DNA of 26,391 nucleotides. It comes from Rhodobacteraceae bacterium UBA2776 (lineage in GTDB: Bacteria > Pseudomonadota > Alphaproteobacteria > Rhodobacterales > Rhodobacteraceae). Positions 15,550 through 24,567 of the stretch are shown in pieces (positions within the stretch are counted from its first letter, which is position 1; each line of letters starts with the position of its first letter). Location of the stretch: contig DEIK01000040.1 in the NCBI GenBank assembly GCA_002352425.1, positions 1-26,391 of the forward strand, read 5' to 3'. The translations under genes were made by a program, and so were the position numbers. Under the pieces are notes generated by a model. The model was not told the DNA's origin. It searched no databases and saw only the letters and a program-made list of their open reading frames with translations.

Positions 15550-16599
15550 ATGTTTTTTGCTTCTGACAACACCGGCCCCGTTCATCCAAAAATTATGGAT
15601 GCTTTGAGTGAAGCTAATACAGGCTACGCCATGCCTTACGGCGATGATGCGATGATGGATAGGGTCCGCGACCAAATCCGCGAGGTTTTCGAGGCGCCCG
15701 AGGCAGCCGTCTATCTGGTCTCGACGGGAACCGCTTCCAATTCACTGATTCTTGCGACATTGGCTCAGCCGTGGGAAACCATCTTTTGCTCGCCCGTTGC
15801 GCATATCCACGAAGATGAATGCAACGCGCCGGAATTCTTTACCGGTGGTAGCAAATTGACCCTTGTGACCGCCCCCAATGCCAAAATCGACGCCGATAAG
15901 CTGCGCCGCAAGATCGAGGCCGAGGAAAACCGCGGCGTCCATGGCCCCCAACGTGGGCCCTTGTCGATCACTCAAGTGACCGAACGTGGCACAATCTATT
16001 CGGTCGCCGAAATCACCGCACTTTGCAGCGTGGCCAAATCTTACAACATGCCCACACATTTGGATGGTGCGCGCTTTGCCAACGCAATGGTCACGCTTGG
16101 ATGCACGCCTGCCGAGATGACGTGGAAAGCTGGCGTTGACGCGGTCAGCTTTGGCGGTACAAAAAACGGCTGTATGGGGGTTGAAGCGGTGATCTTCTTT
16201 GATCCCAAACATGCTTGGGAATTTGAGCTTCGGCGCAAGCGTGGCGCGCATCTACCCTCAAAGAACCGCTATTTGGCAGCGCAAATGTCGGCCTATTTGT
16301 CGGATGATTTATGGCTAGACCTTGCAAAGGCATCGAATGCCGCCACGGCGCGCCTGAAGGCGGGGCTAAAGAAAATTGAAAACACGTCATTTTTGTATGA
16401 GCCCGAAGCCAACATCATATTTGCCGGTTGGCCCCGATCTGCCCACGCACGACTTCACGATGCTGGTGCGCAATATCACATCATTGAAGGCGCGCTAGAA
16501 GGCGACAATCCGGATGAAATCCTGACCGCGCGGCTGGTCTGTGACTGGTCCATGACCGAGGCCAAAATAGACCAGTTTTTGGATCTGGCACGCGGCTAG
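15550..16599 (+). CDS. ltaE: Low-specificity threonine aldolase
   Basis: A 349-residue PLP enzyme that cleaves L-threonine or allo-threonine to glycine and acetaldehyde. The PLP lysine is Lys205 in SFGGTKNG, Asp172 in HLDGARFANA holds the cofactor, and the stacking His is in SPVAHIHEDE (His85 or His87). It starts immediately after the YcgN stop with GAGGA overlapping the end of that gene. It is the last gene of the six-gene run. Some annotations call this fold a beta-eliminating lyase, so the exact substrate needs testing. Confidence 0.9.
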   Translation: MFFASDNTGPVHPKIMDALSEANTGYAMPYGDDAMMDRVRDQIREVFEAPEAAVYLVSTGTASNSLILATLAQPWETIFCSPVAHIHEDECNAPEFFTGGSKLTLVTAPNAKIDADKLRRKIEAEENRGVHGPQRGPLSITQVTERGTIYSVAEITALCSVAKSYNMPTHLDGARFANAMVTLGCTPAEMTWKAGVDAVSFGGTKNGCMGVEAVIFFDPKHAWEFELRRKRGAHLPSKNRYLAAQMSAYLSDDLWLDLAKASNAATARLKAGLKKIENTSFLYEPEANIIFAGWPRSAHARLHDAGAQYHIIEGALEGDNPDEILTARLVCDWSMTEAKIDQFLDLARG

Positions 16600-16648
16600 A
16601 TCAACGCTCATCAAGCCTTACAGCTTTCTTCGCTACCGCCAGCGAGAA

Positions 16649-16664
16649 ACGCCCGCAAGGGCGT
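16649..16664 (-). terminator. Hairpin between convergent operons
   Basis: ACGCCC (16649-16654) pairs with GGGCGT (16659-16664) around a GCAA tetraloop. On the minus strand TTTCTC follows, so it most likely ends the 18050-16677 pair. It may also serve ltaE from the other side. Confidence 0.55.
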
Positions 16665-16676
16665 GCCGAGCCCCCG

Positions 16677-17447
16677 TTAGAGGCCCAAAAACCTTGAAAT
16701 TTCTGCGGCCACTTGAACGCTGTGGGTGATTGGGGCCATATGCGAGGCCCCCTCAATCGTGACCTGCGAAACATCGGGCAATCGTGCCGCCAAGGCCGTA
16801 TTTATGGCCGCTACAATATTTGGCGATTCACGGCCTTCAATTAACAGAACCGGAAAGGAAACAGCTTCCAGCCGCCCCTCTGTCGCCATTTTGGCACTGT
16901 CTTCAAATAGCGCCGGCGCAGCCAAAGGCACCAAACCAATGCGCGCGGTCGCATAGTCCCGCATCGCTGGCGACAACTTCGCCCAGCCTGCTTCGTTTCC
17001 CCATATTTCCGTAAACACCCGTGCGGCGGCCTCGAACACCCCGTTTTGCATTGCGTCCACAAATGGCTGAAATTCCGCTATATGCTCGGCAAAGGCCTCG
17101 GAACTTTTCGTAACCGCAAAGAATACCGGCTCAATCATGGTCAGGCTACGCACCATTTCGGGGCGCTCCAAGGCCAACCTCAACGCCACCGTTGCCCCAA
17201 AAGAGTGACCAATCAAATGCATTGGCCGCGTCAAAAAAGACTCCGCATCCTTAGTGCAGGCCTTGTGGTAGTCCCCACTGCTATCCCAATCAACCGACTT
17301 ACCGTGGCCCCTAAAATCAAAACCGGTCATGGTCAAACCATCAACCATATGTCCAGCAACGCCGCGCCACGCATCGGACGATGCCAATGAACAATGCAAC
17401 ATCAGCGCCTCTTGTGCGCCCCTGCCCCAAGTCTGTGAATGCAACAT
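16677..17447 (-). CDS. Alpha/beta hydrolase with an unusual acid position
   Basis: A 256-residue alpha/beta hydrolase. The nucleophile elbow is GHSFG (80-84, Ser82), and DFRGHGKS (44-51) is the usual strand-turn motif. A base is present in GASHMAP. The oxyanion strand reads LHCSLASS, with Cys in place of the usual Gly. The strand that normally ends G-x-x-D reads EGRES, so Ser stands where the catalytic Asp is expected, with Glu one place before. The acid may be supplied from elsewhere. The ATG lies three bases past the stop of the upstream isomerase-like gene, so the two are coupled. Confidence 0.85.
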   Translation of the reverse strand: MLHSQTWGRGAQEALMLHCSLASSDAWRGVAGHMVDGLTMTGFDFRGHGKSVDWDSSGDYHKACTKDAESFLTRPMHLIGHSFGATVALRLALERPEMVRSLTMIEPVFFAVTKSSEAFAEHIAEFQPFVDAMQNGVFEAAARVFTEIWGNEAGWAKLSPAMRDYATARIGLVPLAAPALFEDSAKMATEGRLEAVSFPVLLIEGRESPNIVAAINTALAARLPDVSQVTIEGASHMAPITHSVQVAAEISRFLGL

Positions 17448-17450
17448 CCA

Positions 17451-18050
17451 CTACTCGATTCTCGCCAGATACCAATCCAGATCATCCAGTCGATCCTGCC
17501 CCCAGAACCGCTCGCCTTGATCTGTGATGTAGAACGGCGCGCCAAAGGCCCCTACGGACACCGCATCCTCTAGGTTTTGTGCATAGATTTCCGCGCCCTG
17601 CAACAGGCCGGAATTGACAAGCTCCGGATCAAACCCGGCTGCGGCCAAACAGCCGCGGATCACGGCCTCATCAGCGATGTCCAATTCTTGCGCCCAACAG
17701 GCCCCCGTCAATGAATGTACCAACCCACCGATATCCCCTCCGCCCGCTATTTGCGCCGCAATAATCGCATAGGAAGAGGGGGCCATGTTGGTCGGAAAAA
17801 ACGCGGGCTGCAACGTCAGCGCCAGACCAGTTTTGACCGATTGGCGGCGCAATTCCTGGGCGCGGTATTCTTGCCGTGAGGCGTGACGGTCCTTGGGCGA
17901 GACACCGCCTGTGCGGGCAAACAGCGCCATGATATCCAGCGGTTTATACGTGATGGTCGCCTCATATTTTTTGGCCAGCTGTTCCAGCCGTGTACCCGCC
18001 AAATATGTAAATGGCGATATGCTCGAGAAATAATAGTCGATATTGCTCAT
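17451..18050 (-). CDS. DsbA-fold 2-hydroxychromene-2-carboxylate isomerase-like protein
   Basis: A 199-residue protein of the HCCA-isomerase/kappa-GST family. The N-terminus DYYFSSISPFTYLAG carries the catalytic-site serine motif SPFTYL (Ser12) in place of a DsbA CxxC. The C-terminal part has the VGAFGAPFYI-WGQDRL pattern with the family's cis-proline. Known members isomerise a naphthalene-degradation intermediate using glutathione. No aromatic-degradation operon surrounds it, so a general GST-like role is as likely. First gene of a two-gene unit with the alpha/beta hydrolase; it diverges from prs. Confidence 0.9.
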   Translation of the reverse strand: MSNIDYYFSSISPFTYLAGTRLEQLAKKYEATITYKPLDIMALFARTGGVSPKDRHASRQEYRAQELRRQSVKTGLALTLQPAFFPTNMAPSSYAIIAAQIAGGGDIGGLVHSLTGACWAQELDIADEAVIRGCLAAAGFDPELVNSGLLQGAEIYAQNLEDAVSVGAFGAPFYITDQGERFWGQDRLDDLDWYLARIE

Positions 18051-18159
18051 TTTCAGGCCTCTTTGTTCGCGTTTTCCTTCCCATCAGCCTAGCTGGATGT
18101 TAAGCGGTGTCAACGTCACGAATCTGTGACTGTCTGCTGCCACATGGGGATCCGATAAC

Positions 18160-19185
18160 ATGCTGACATCGACCAAGCCGCTGCTTATTTCAGGAAATGC
18201 AAACCGCCCGTTGGCCGAAGAAATCGCCAGCTACGCGACCATGAACGGGGGCATGGATATTGGCCTTTTGGACGCACGTGTCGAGCAATTCAACGACCAA
18301 GAAATCTTCGTCGAAGTTTACGAGAATGTACGCGACGAGGACGTGTTTATCATCCAACCGACCTCAAAACCTGCCAATGACAACTTGATGGAATTGCTGA
18401 TCATTGCCGATGCGATGCGCCGCTCTTCTGCCGCGCGCATCACCGCCGTGATCCCCTACTTTGGCTATGCCCGCCAAGATCGCCGAACCAAGGCGCGCAC
18501 GCCGATCTCGGCGAAACTGGTCGCCAATATGATTGTAGAGGCGGGTGTTGATCGTGTGTTGACGATGGATCTGCACGCCACCCAAATTCAAGGCTTTTTC
18601 GATATTCCGGTTGATAACCTTTATGCTTCGCCTGTGTTCGCGCTGGATATCATGCACCACTTTGGCGATCGCATGGACAAAGTCACGATCGTGTCGCCGG
18701 ATGCCGGCGGCGTGGCGCGGGCACGCGATTTGGCGCAGCGTACAGGTAGCGGCCTTTCGATCGTTGATAAACGCCGCTCAAAACCTGGTGAAATTGCCGA
18801 AATGAAGGTGATTGGGGACGTTGAGGGCCAAATCTGTATCATCGTGGATGACATTTGCGACACGGCTGGCACCCTTTGCAAGGCCGCCGAGGTCATTATG
18901 GATCACGGCGCCCTAGAGGTGCATTCCTATATTACCCATGGCGTGTTGTCTGGCCCTGCTGTTGAACGGATCGAAAATTCGGTGATGAAGCACTTGGTTA
19001 TCACAGATTCAATCGCCGCAACCCAACCTGTCAAAGATGCAGGCAAAATCCGCATCGTGCCGACGGCCCCGCTGTTCTCGCAGGCCATTCTGAACACCTG
19101 TGAGGGCTCTTCTGTGTCGTCATTGTTTGATGTTGATACGCTTTCGCCGCTGTATAAAGGCAGCAAATGGGGTCAAAAAAGCTAA
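18160..19185 (+). CDS. prs: Ribose-phosphate pyrophosphokinase
   Basis: A 341-residue PRPP synthase supplying purine, pyrimidine, histidine and NAD pathways. Motifs include SGNANRPLAEEI at the N-terminus, PYFGYARQDRR, MDLHATQIQGFF and the PRPP-binding loop VDDICDTAGTL. Length is slightly longer than the E. coli enzyme but normal for alphaproteobacteria. GGGGAT lies about nine bases before ATG 18160. A 5-bp inverted repeat GTCAC/GTGAC (18115-18130) sits in the upstream gap and may be chance. Confidence 0.97.
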   Translation: MLTSTKPLLISGNANRPLAEEIASYATMNGGMDIGLLDARVEQFNDQEIFVEVYENVRDEDVFIIQPTSKPANDNLMELLIIADAMRRSSAARITAVIPYFGYARQDRRTKARTPISAKLVANMIVEAGVDRVLTMDLHATQIQGFFDIPVDNLYASPVFALDIMHHFGDRMDKVTIVSPDAGGVARARDLAQRTGSGLSIVDKRRSKPGEIAEMKVIGDVEGQICIIVDDICDTAGTLCKAAEVIMDHGALEVHSYITHGVLSGPAVERIENSVMKHLVITDSIAATQPVKDAGKIRIVPTAPLFSQAILNTCEGSSVSSLFDVDTLSPLYKGSKWGQKS

Positions 19186-19220
19186 GTACTCTCGCTGCAC
19201 AAATTTGATTGGATTTCGCG

Positions 19221-19571
19221 CTAGTACAGCGTCCAGTCGTCTTCGTTTGTCACTTCGCCAAAGGCTATCCAGTCGGCCCGCACCCGCGCAATGCGGGTGT
19301 CGCCCCAAGTCCGAAACACCAGTGCAAAGCCTTCGGTGTTCACCATCTCGGCGGAGATGTCGGCGCGCTGGTTGGTGCCATTGTCAAAATCCCACATGGA
19401 CAGCCCGATTTGTACCACAGGTGCACTCAAAAACGGCTCGTCGAACTCAACAACTTTTCGAAACTCACGCGCGCCACTGCCGGTCCACATCACACCATCA
19501 TGTTGATAGTCCGAGAACAGCATGAGTGATCCGTTTTCGATCCCGAGCATGTGACTGTTTAGCTTCTTCAT
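19221..19571 (-). CDS. H-type lectin domain protein
   Basis: A 116-residue protein with no signal peptide. From about residue 40 it matches the H-type lectin (snail agglutinin/discoidin C-terminal) domain: FDEPFLSAPVVQIGLSMWD, then NQRADISAEMVNTEGF and VFRTWGDTRIARVRADWIAFG, with the typical W-x-x-t-r-i-x-x-x-x-x-x-W spacing. This fold binds N-acetylgalactosamine in animals as a trimer. The bacterial ligand is unknown. GAGGA lies four bases before the ATG. It converges with prs and lies downstream of the atp terminator on the same strand, so it probably has its own promoter. Lack of an export signal is odd for a lectin. Confidence 0.82.
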   Translation of the reverse strand: MKKLNSHMLGIENGSLMLFSDYQHDGVMWTGSGAREFRKVVEFDEPFLSAPVVQIGLSMWDFDNGTNQRADISAEMVNTEGFALVFRTWGDTRIARVRADWIAFGEVTNEDDWTLY

Positions 19572-19647
19572 TCGGTCCTCGTTGGCGTATTTGGCCCATC
19601 TGGTCGGGTCGAAAAATAAAGTATCAGATAACAGGGAACTAACAAAT

Positions 19648-19677
19648 AAAAAAGGCCCCGAACCATCGGAGCCTTTT
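19648..19677 (-). terminator. Terminator of the atp operon
   Basis: AAAAGGC-c-CCGA (19650-19661) pairs with TCGG-a-GCCTTTT (19666-19677) around ACCA, with one mismatch. On the minus strand it ends in a run of T. It lies 27 bases past the atpC stop. Confidence 0.88.
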
Positions 19678-19703
19678 CAAACCTTATCAACTCAAGGAGG
19701 GGA

Positions 19704-20099
19704 TTATTCCATATCCTCAAGCAGTTGCACCATATCGGCAACCAGTTTTTCAGCAGAGCTCTTGTCTGCGTCCCCCGCTTTTTCGGCCTGTTCGCGTGCG
19801 AATGTCAGAACACCCTCAAGGTCTTCTTTCTTCACTTCGGACCCCAAGTGAGCCTGTTCAGCCAAAACCGAAACACCCTCAGATGAAATCTCGGCAAACC
19901 CGCCAGTGACCACGTAGTCAAGCTCCCCTTCGGGGGCCGATACCTTCACCACGCCGGGGCGCAATGTGGTTAGAACCGGTGCGTGGTTCGGCAGGACTGT
20001 CATGTCACCTTCAGCACCCGGAATAAGCACCTGTGCCGCTTGGAGCGACGCAAGGCTGCGTTCGGGCGAGACCAGATCAAATTGCATTGTGTCAGCCAT
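19704..20099 (-). CDS. atpC: ATP synthase F1 epsilon subunit
   Basis: A 131-residue epsilon subunit of the central stalk. The N-terminal beta-sandwich begins MQFDLVSPERSL and contains GAEGDMTVLPNHAP, the family hallmark; a helical C-terminal region follows. AAGGAG overlaps the end of atpD nine bases upstream, and 12 bases separate the genes. Last gene of atpHAGDC. Confidence 0.97.
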   Translation of the reverse strand: MADTMQFDLVSPERSLASLQAAQVLIPGAEGDMTVLPNHAPVLTTLRPGVVKVSAPEGELDYVVTGGFAEISSEGVSVLAEQAHLGSEVKKEDLEGVLTFAREQAEKAGDADKSSAEKLVADMVQLLEDME

Positions 20100-20111
20100 T
20101 GGCTAAGCTCC

Positions 20112-21542
20112 TTAAGCTGCGTCTGCGGCCATTTTTTCGGCTTTGGCAATCACGTCGCTGATGCCGCCAACCATGTAGAAGGCGCCTTCGGGCAGGTGAT
20201 CGTATTCGCCAGCCACAACAGCTTTGAACGATGCAATTGTATCTTCCATTGGCACCTGAATACCGTCAGAACCGGTAAATACTTTCGCAACATCAAACGG
20301 TTGCGACAGGAAGCGCTGGATTTTACGTGCGCGAGCAACAGCCAATTTGTCTTCTTCTGACAATTCGTCCATGCCCAAAATCGCAATGATGTCTTGCAGC
20401 GATTTATAGCGTTGCAGAACCTGCTGGACGTCGGTGGCAACGGTGTAATGCTCTTCGCCAACCAAAGCCGGGTCAAGCAAACGCGATGTCGAGCCAAGCG
20501 GATCCACAGCTGGGTAGATGCCCAATTCTGAAATCGCACGGTCAAGAACGGTCGTCGCATCCAAGTGCGCAAACGATGTCGCAGGGGCCGGGTCGGTAAG
20601 GTCATCCGCAGGCACGTAAATCGCCTGAACAGATGTGATTGAGCCTGATTTGGTTGATGTAATGCGTTCCTGCATCATACCCATGTCGGTGGCCAGCGTT
20701 GGCTGGTAGCCCACAGCGGACGGGATACGACCCAAAAGCGCCGAAACCTCGGAACCGGCTTGGGTAAAGCGGAAGATGTTATCAACGAAGAACAGCACGT
20801 CAGCGCCGGTTTCGTCGCGGAACTGCTCGGCCAATGTCAGACCTGACAGCGCAACACGCATCCGCGCACCGGGAGGCTCGTTCATTTGGCCGTAAACCAG
20901 CGCAATTTTGCTTTCTTCCAGATTTTCAGGAACGATAACGCCGCCCTCGATCATCTCGTGGTAAAGGTCATTCCCTTCACGCGTCCGCTCGCCAACACCC
21001 GCAAACACGGACACACCAGAGTGCACTTTGGCGATGTTGTTGATCAATTCCATGATCAAAACGGTTTTACCAACACCAGCACCACCGAACAGGCCAATTT
21101 TACCACCCTTGGTATATGGAGCCAAAAGGTCGATCACTTTGATGCCTGTCACCAGGATTTCAGCCTCGGTGGACTGATCAGCAAAGTCTGGCGCTTCTTG
21201 GTGGATGGCGCGTGTTTCTTTGGTTTTCACGGGGCCTTTTTCGTCAACCGGCTCGCCGATCACGTTCAGGATACGACCCAATGTCGCGTTGCCAACTGGC
21301 ATCGAGATCGGAGCGCCTGTGTCTGCCACGGCTTCGCCACGTACCAAACCTTCGGTCCCGTCCATCGCAATGCAGCGCACTGTGTTTTCGCCCAAGTGTT
21401 GGGCAACTTCCAACACCAGCGTCTTGCCGTTGTTGTTCGTTTCGACAGCGTTCAGAATGTTGGGCAGATCACCCGTAAACTGAACGTCGACGACGGCGCC
21501 AATCACCTGCGTGACTTTGCCTGTTGCTTTCGCTTTTGCCAT
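20112..21542 (-). CDS. atpD: ATP synthase F1 beta subunit
   Basis: A 476-residue catalytic subunit. The P-loop is GGAGVGKT (153-160), and the catalytic-site GERTREG and VDNIFRFTQAGSEVS segments follow. I chose ATG 21542 (MAKAKATGK) with GGAG eight bases upstream; a TTG two codons earlier extends the frame without benefit. It lies 17 bases after atpG. Confidence 0.99.
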   Translation of the reverse strand: MAKAKATGKVTQVIGAVVDVQFTGDLPNILNAVETNNNGKTLVLEVAQHLGENTVRCIAMDGTEGLVRGEAVADTGAPISMPVGNATLGRILNVIGEPVDEKGPVKTKETRAIHQEAPDFADQSTEAEILVTGIKVIDLLAPYTKGGKIGLFGGAGVGKTVLIMELINNIAKVHSGVSVFAGVGERTREGNDLYHEMIEGGVIVPENLEESKIALVYGQMNEPPGARMRVALSGLTLAEQFRDETGADVLFFVDNIFRFTQAGSEVSALLGRIPSAVGYQPTLATDMGMMQERITSTKSGSITSVQAIYVPADDLTDPAPATSFAHLDATTVLDRAISELGIYPAVDPLGSTSRLLDPALVGEEHYTVATDVQQVLQRYKSLQDIIAILGMDELSEEDKLAVARARKIQRFLSQPFDVAKVFTGSDGIQVPMEDTIASFKAVVAGEYDHLPEGAFYMVGGISDVIAKAEKMAADAA

Positions 21543-21559
21543 TTTCAATTCTCCGCGTT

Positions 21560-22435
21560 CTAGAGTGCCTCAGCACCCGAAATAATTTCAATCAGCTCGT
21601 TGGTGATGATCGCCTGACGTGAACGGTTATATTCAATTGTCAGCGCATCAATCATATCGCCAGCGTTACGTGTTGCGTTGTCCATTGCAGACATCCGTGC
21701 ACCTTGCTCGGATGCGCCATTTTCCAGCAGAGCCGAGAAAATTTGCGTCGCCACACCGCGCGGCAACAGATCTTTTAGGATCGCGTCTTCGCCCGGCTCG
21801 TAATCATAAAGCGTGCTGTTGTCGGCACCTTCAGATGCCTCGAACGTTGCTGGAATGATCTGCTGCATAGTTGGAATTTGCGAGGCGACATTTTCAAACA
21901 CATTGTAGAAAATCGTTGCGACGTCAAATTCGTCCTCGCTAAAGCGCGCCAGAACATCGCGTGCGATGTCGTGGGCATTGGCATAGCCAACCCGCTTTAC
22001 TTCGGTCAGGTCAACATGGTTGATCATCCGATCGCCATATTCACGCTTTAGCTGATCACGGCCTTTTTTACCGACCGTAATCATTTTTACCGTTTTGCCG
22101 TCTGCCGTCAGCTCTTCAGCTTTGGCGCGCGCCATCCGAACGATGGACGAGTTAAACCCGCCGCAAAGTCCGCGTTCACCGGTCATCACAACCAAAAGAT
22201 GCACGTTATCAGCACCGCTGCCCGCAAGCAGTTTTGGCGCTGATTCAGATCCGCCAACTGAAGATGCCAGACCACCCAACACAGCATTCATACGTGCTGT
22301 GTAGGGGCGGCCTTGTTCGGCAGCCTCTTGCGCGCGGCGAAGTTTCGCAGCGGCAACCATTTGCATGGCTTTGGTGATCTTGCGCGTATTCTTTACGCTG
22401 TCGATCCGGTTTTTTAGGTCCTTAAGATTTGGCAT
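21560..22435 (-). CDS. atpG: ATP synthase F1 gamma subunit
   Basis: A 291-residue rotor subunit. Both ends form the coiled-coil shaft: N-terminal LKDLKNRIDSVKNTRKITKA and C-terminal MDNATRNAGDMIDALTIEYN-x-x-RQ-x-x-IT-x-E. The central GDRGLCGGFNS-type motif appears as GERGLCGGFNSS. It lies 30 bases after atpA. Confidence 0.98.
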   Translation of the reverse strand: MPNLKDLKNRIDSVKNTRKITKAMQMVAAAKLRRAQEAAEQGRPYTARMNAVLGGLASSVGGSESAPKLLAGSGADNVHLLVVMTGERGLCGGFNSSIVRMARAKAEELTADGKTVKMITVGKKGRDQLKREYGDRMINHVDLTEVKRVGYANAHDIARDVLARFSEDEFDVATIFYNVFENVASQIPTMQQIIPATFEASEGADNSTLYDYEPGEDAILKDLLPRGVATQIFSALLENGASEQGARMSAMDNATRNAGDMIDALTIEYNRSRQAIITNELIEIISGAEAL

Positions 22436-22465
22436 GTACCAATTCCCACCCTCAAGCCATTAAAG

Positions 22466-24001
22466 TTAAGCGAAATCCGCTGCGAATGCATCAAGTGCTG
22501 CTTTGATCTTGTCTTCGATTTCACCTTTGATCTTTGGATCTTTTTCAGTGATTTCAGCCAACAGGTCAGCATTTTTCTGACGCAGATGGGTCAACAGACC
22601 TTCTTCAAAACGACCGACTTCTTTCACGGCGATGTTATCCAGATACCCTTTGGTCCCTGCATAAATCACCAGAACAATTTCAGCGTTTGTCAGTGGCGAA
22701 TACTGTGGCTGCTTCATCAGCTCGGTCAGACGCGCACCACGGTTAAGCATGGCTTGCGTAGACGCATCCAAGTCAGACCCGAACTGAGCAAAAGCCGCCA
22801 TTTCGCGGTACTGCGCCAATTCCAGTTTAACCGGGCCAGCGACAGATTTCATCGAATTGGTTTGCGCAGAAGATCCCACACGAGACACCGACAGACCTGT
22901 GTTCACAGCAGGGCGGATGCCTTGGTAAAACAGTTCTGTTTCAAGGAAGATCTGACCATCAGTGATCGAAATCACGTTTGTCGGAATAAACGCCGAAACG
23001 TCGCCGCCCTGTGTTTCAATGATGGGCAGCGCAGTCAGTGAACCTGAACCGAAATCTTCGTTCAGCTTTGATGACCGCTCCAGCAATCTGGAGTGCAGAT
23101 AGAAAACATCGCCAGGATAGGCTTCGCGTCCTGGTGGACGACGCAGCAACAATGACATTTGACGATAAGACACAGCCTGTTTGGACAGATCATCATAGAT
23201 GATCAGCGCGTGGCGGCCATTGTCGCGAAAGTGTTCAGCCATCGCAGTCGCGGCATAGGGCGCCAAGAACTGCATCGGAGCCGGATCAGAAGCGGTCGCA
23301 GCCACAACAGTTGTGTATTCGATCGCGCCGGTTTCTTCCAGCTTCTTAACCAACTGCGCAACAGTCGAGCGTTTCTGCCCAATCGCAACATAGATGCAGT
23401 ACAGTTTGTCGTATTCGTTTTCGGCGGCGTCATTATACGATTTCTGGTTCAGAACCGTATCCAGAGCAACAGCCGTTTTACCTGTTTGGCGGTCACCAAT
23501 GATCAGCTCGCGCTGGCCACGGCCAATCGGGATCATCGCGTCAACCGCTTTCAGACCGGTCGCCATTGGCTCGTGGACTGATTTACGCGGGATGATGCCC
23601 GGCGCTTTGGCCTCGGCAATCGCACGTTTCTTGGTTTTGACCGGACCTTTGCCGTCAATCGGGTTGCCAAGGCCGTCAACAACGCGCCCCAACAATTCGT
23701 CCCCGACAGGAACATCCACGATGGATTTAGTCCGCTTGACTGTGTCGCCTTCTTTGATGTCACGGTCTGTCCCGAAAATAACAACACCAACGTTGTCAGT
23801 CTCAAGGTTCAGCGCCATTCCGCGGATACCACCGGGGAATTCGACCATTTCACCGGCCTGGATGTTATCCATCCCGTAAACCCGTGCGATGCCGTCACCG
23901 ACGGACAGCACACGGCCAACTTCGGCCATTTCGGCTTCTTTCCCAAAATTCTTGATCTGGTCCTTAAGGATCGCAGATATTTCAGCAGCTTGGATGCCCA
24001 T
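22466..24001 (-). CDS. atpA: ATP synthase F1 alpha subunit
   Basis: A 511-residue regulatory nucleotide-binding subunit. The P-loop is GDRQTGKT (169-176); LLLRRPPGREAYPGDVFYLH and GSLTALPIIETQ are typical. Its ATG shares one base with the atpH stop (TAATG), so translation is coupled. In the alphaproteobacterial pattern, the F0 genes are encoded elsewhere and are not in this window. Confidence 0.99.
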   Translation of the reverse strand: MGIQAAEISAILKDQIKNFGKEAEMAEVGRVLSVGDGIARVYGMDNIQAGEMVEFPGGIRGMALNLETDNVGVVIFGTDRDIKEGDTVKRTKSIVDVPVGDELLGRVVDGLGNPIDGKGPVKTKKRAIAEAKAPGIIPRKSVHEPMATGLKAVDAMIPIGRGQRELIIGDRQTGKTAVALDTVLNQKSYNDAAENEYDKLYCIYVAIGQKRSTVAQLVKKLEETGAIEYTTVVAATASDPAPMQFLAPYAATAMAEHFRDNGRHALIIYDDLSKQAVSYRQMSLLLRRPPGREAYPGDVFYLHSRLLERSSKLNEDFGSGSLTALPIIETQGGDVSAFIPTNVISITDGQIFLETELFYQGIRPAVNTGLSVSRVGSSAQTNSMKSVAGPVKLELAQYREMAAFAQFGSDLDASTQAMLNRGARLTELMKQPQYSPLTNAEIVLVIYAGTKGYLDNIAVKEVGRFEEGLLTHLRQKNADLLAEITEKDPKIKGEIEDKIKAALDAFAADFA

Positions 24002-24561
24002 TATCCGACCTCTTTCATTGCGTTCTGGAGGTTACCGAGCTTGGATTTGATCGAGGTGTCGATCATCTTCGAGCCCACTTTAACGATTAAACCGCCGATG
24101 AGTGATTCATCGACGGAGGATTTAATAATAACATCTTTGCCAACGCTGGCTTTCAGCGTTTTGGCAAGTTTGTCACTCTGTGCTTTGGTCAGCGCCTTGG
24201 CTGACGTCACTTCGGCGGTCACTTCGCCTTTTTCGTCTGCGATCAGATCGCGCAATGTGGCCACCAGTTGCGGCAACACGAAAAGACGCCGATTTGACGC
24301 CATCAGGCCCAGCGTGTTTTTCACGATAGGCGAGAGTTTCATTTTTCCCGCAATGGCCATGATGGCCTCACCCTGCTGTGCGCGGGTGTAGATTGGGGAA
24401 TTGATCAAGGCATTAAAGTCGGCGCTATCGGCAAGTGAAGCTTCAAGAGTGTTGATATCACCCTCAAGTGCTTTCAATTTCTTACCGTCTTTGGCCAATT
24501 CGAAAATGGCCGTCGCATAGCGCGCGGCGATGCCAGATGAGATTGAAGCTGGTTCAGACAC
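24001..24561 (-). CDS. atpH: ATP synthase F1 delta subunit
   Basis: A 186-residue peripheral-stalk subunit that joins F1 to F0. SGIAARYATAIFELAKDG is the N-terminal family motif, and KVGSKMIDTSIKSKLGNLQ the C-terminal one. The start is GTG; two are possible, 24567 and 24561. GGAAGG touches the first but lies six bases before the second, so 24561 (MSEPASISS) is preferred. First gene of atpHAGDC. Confidence 0.96.
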   Translation of the reverse strand: MSEPASISSGIAARYATAIFELAKDGKKLKALEGDINTLEASLADSADFNALINSPIYTRAQQGEAIMAIAGKMKLSPIVKNTLGLMASNRRLFVLPQLVATLRDLIADEKGEVTAEVTSAKALTKAQSDKLAKTLKASVGKDVIIKSSVDESLIGGLIVKVGSKMIDTSIKSKLGNLQNAMKEVG

Positions 24562-24567
24562 GTCCAC

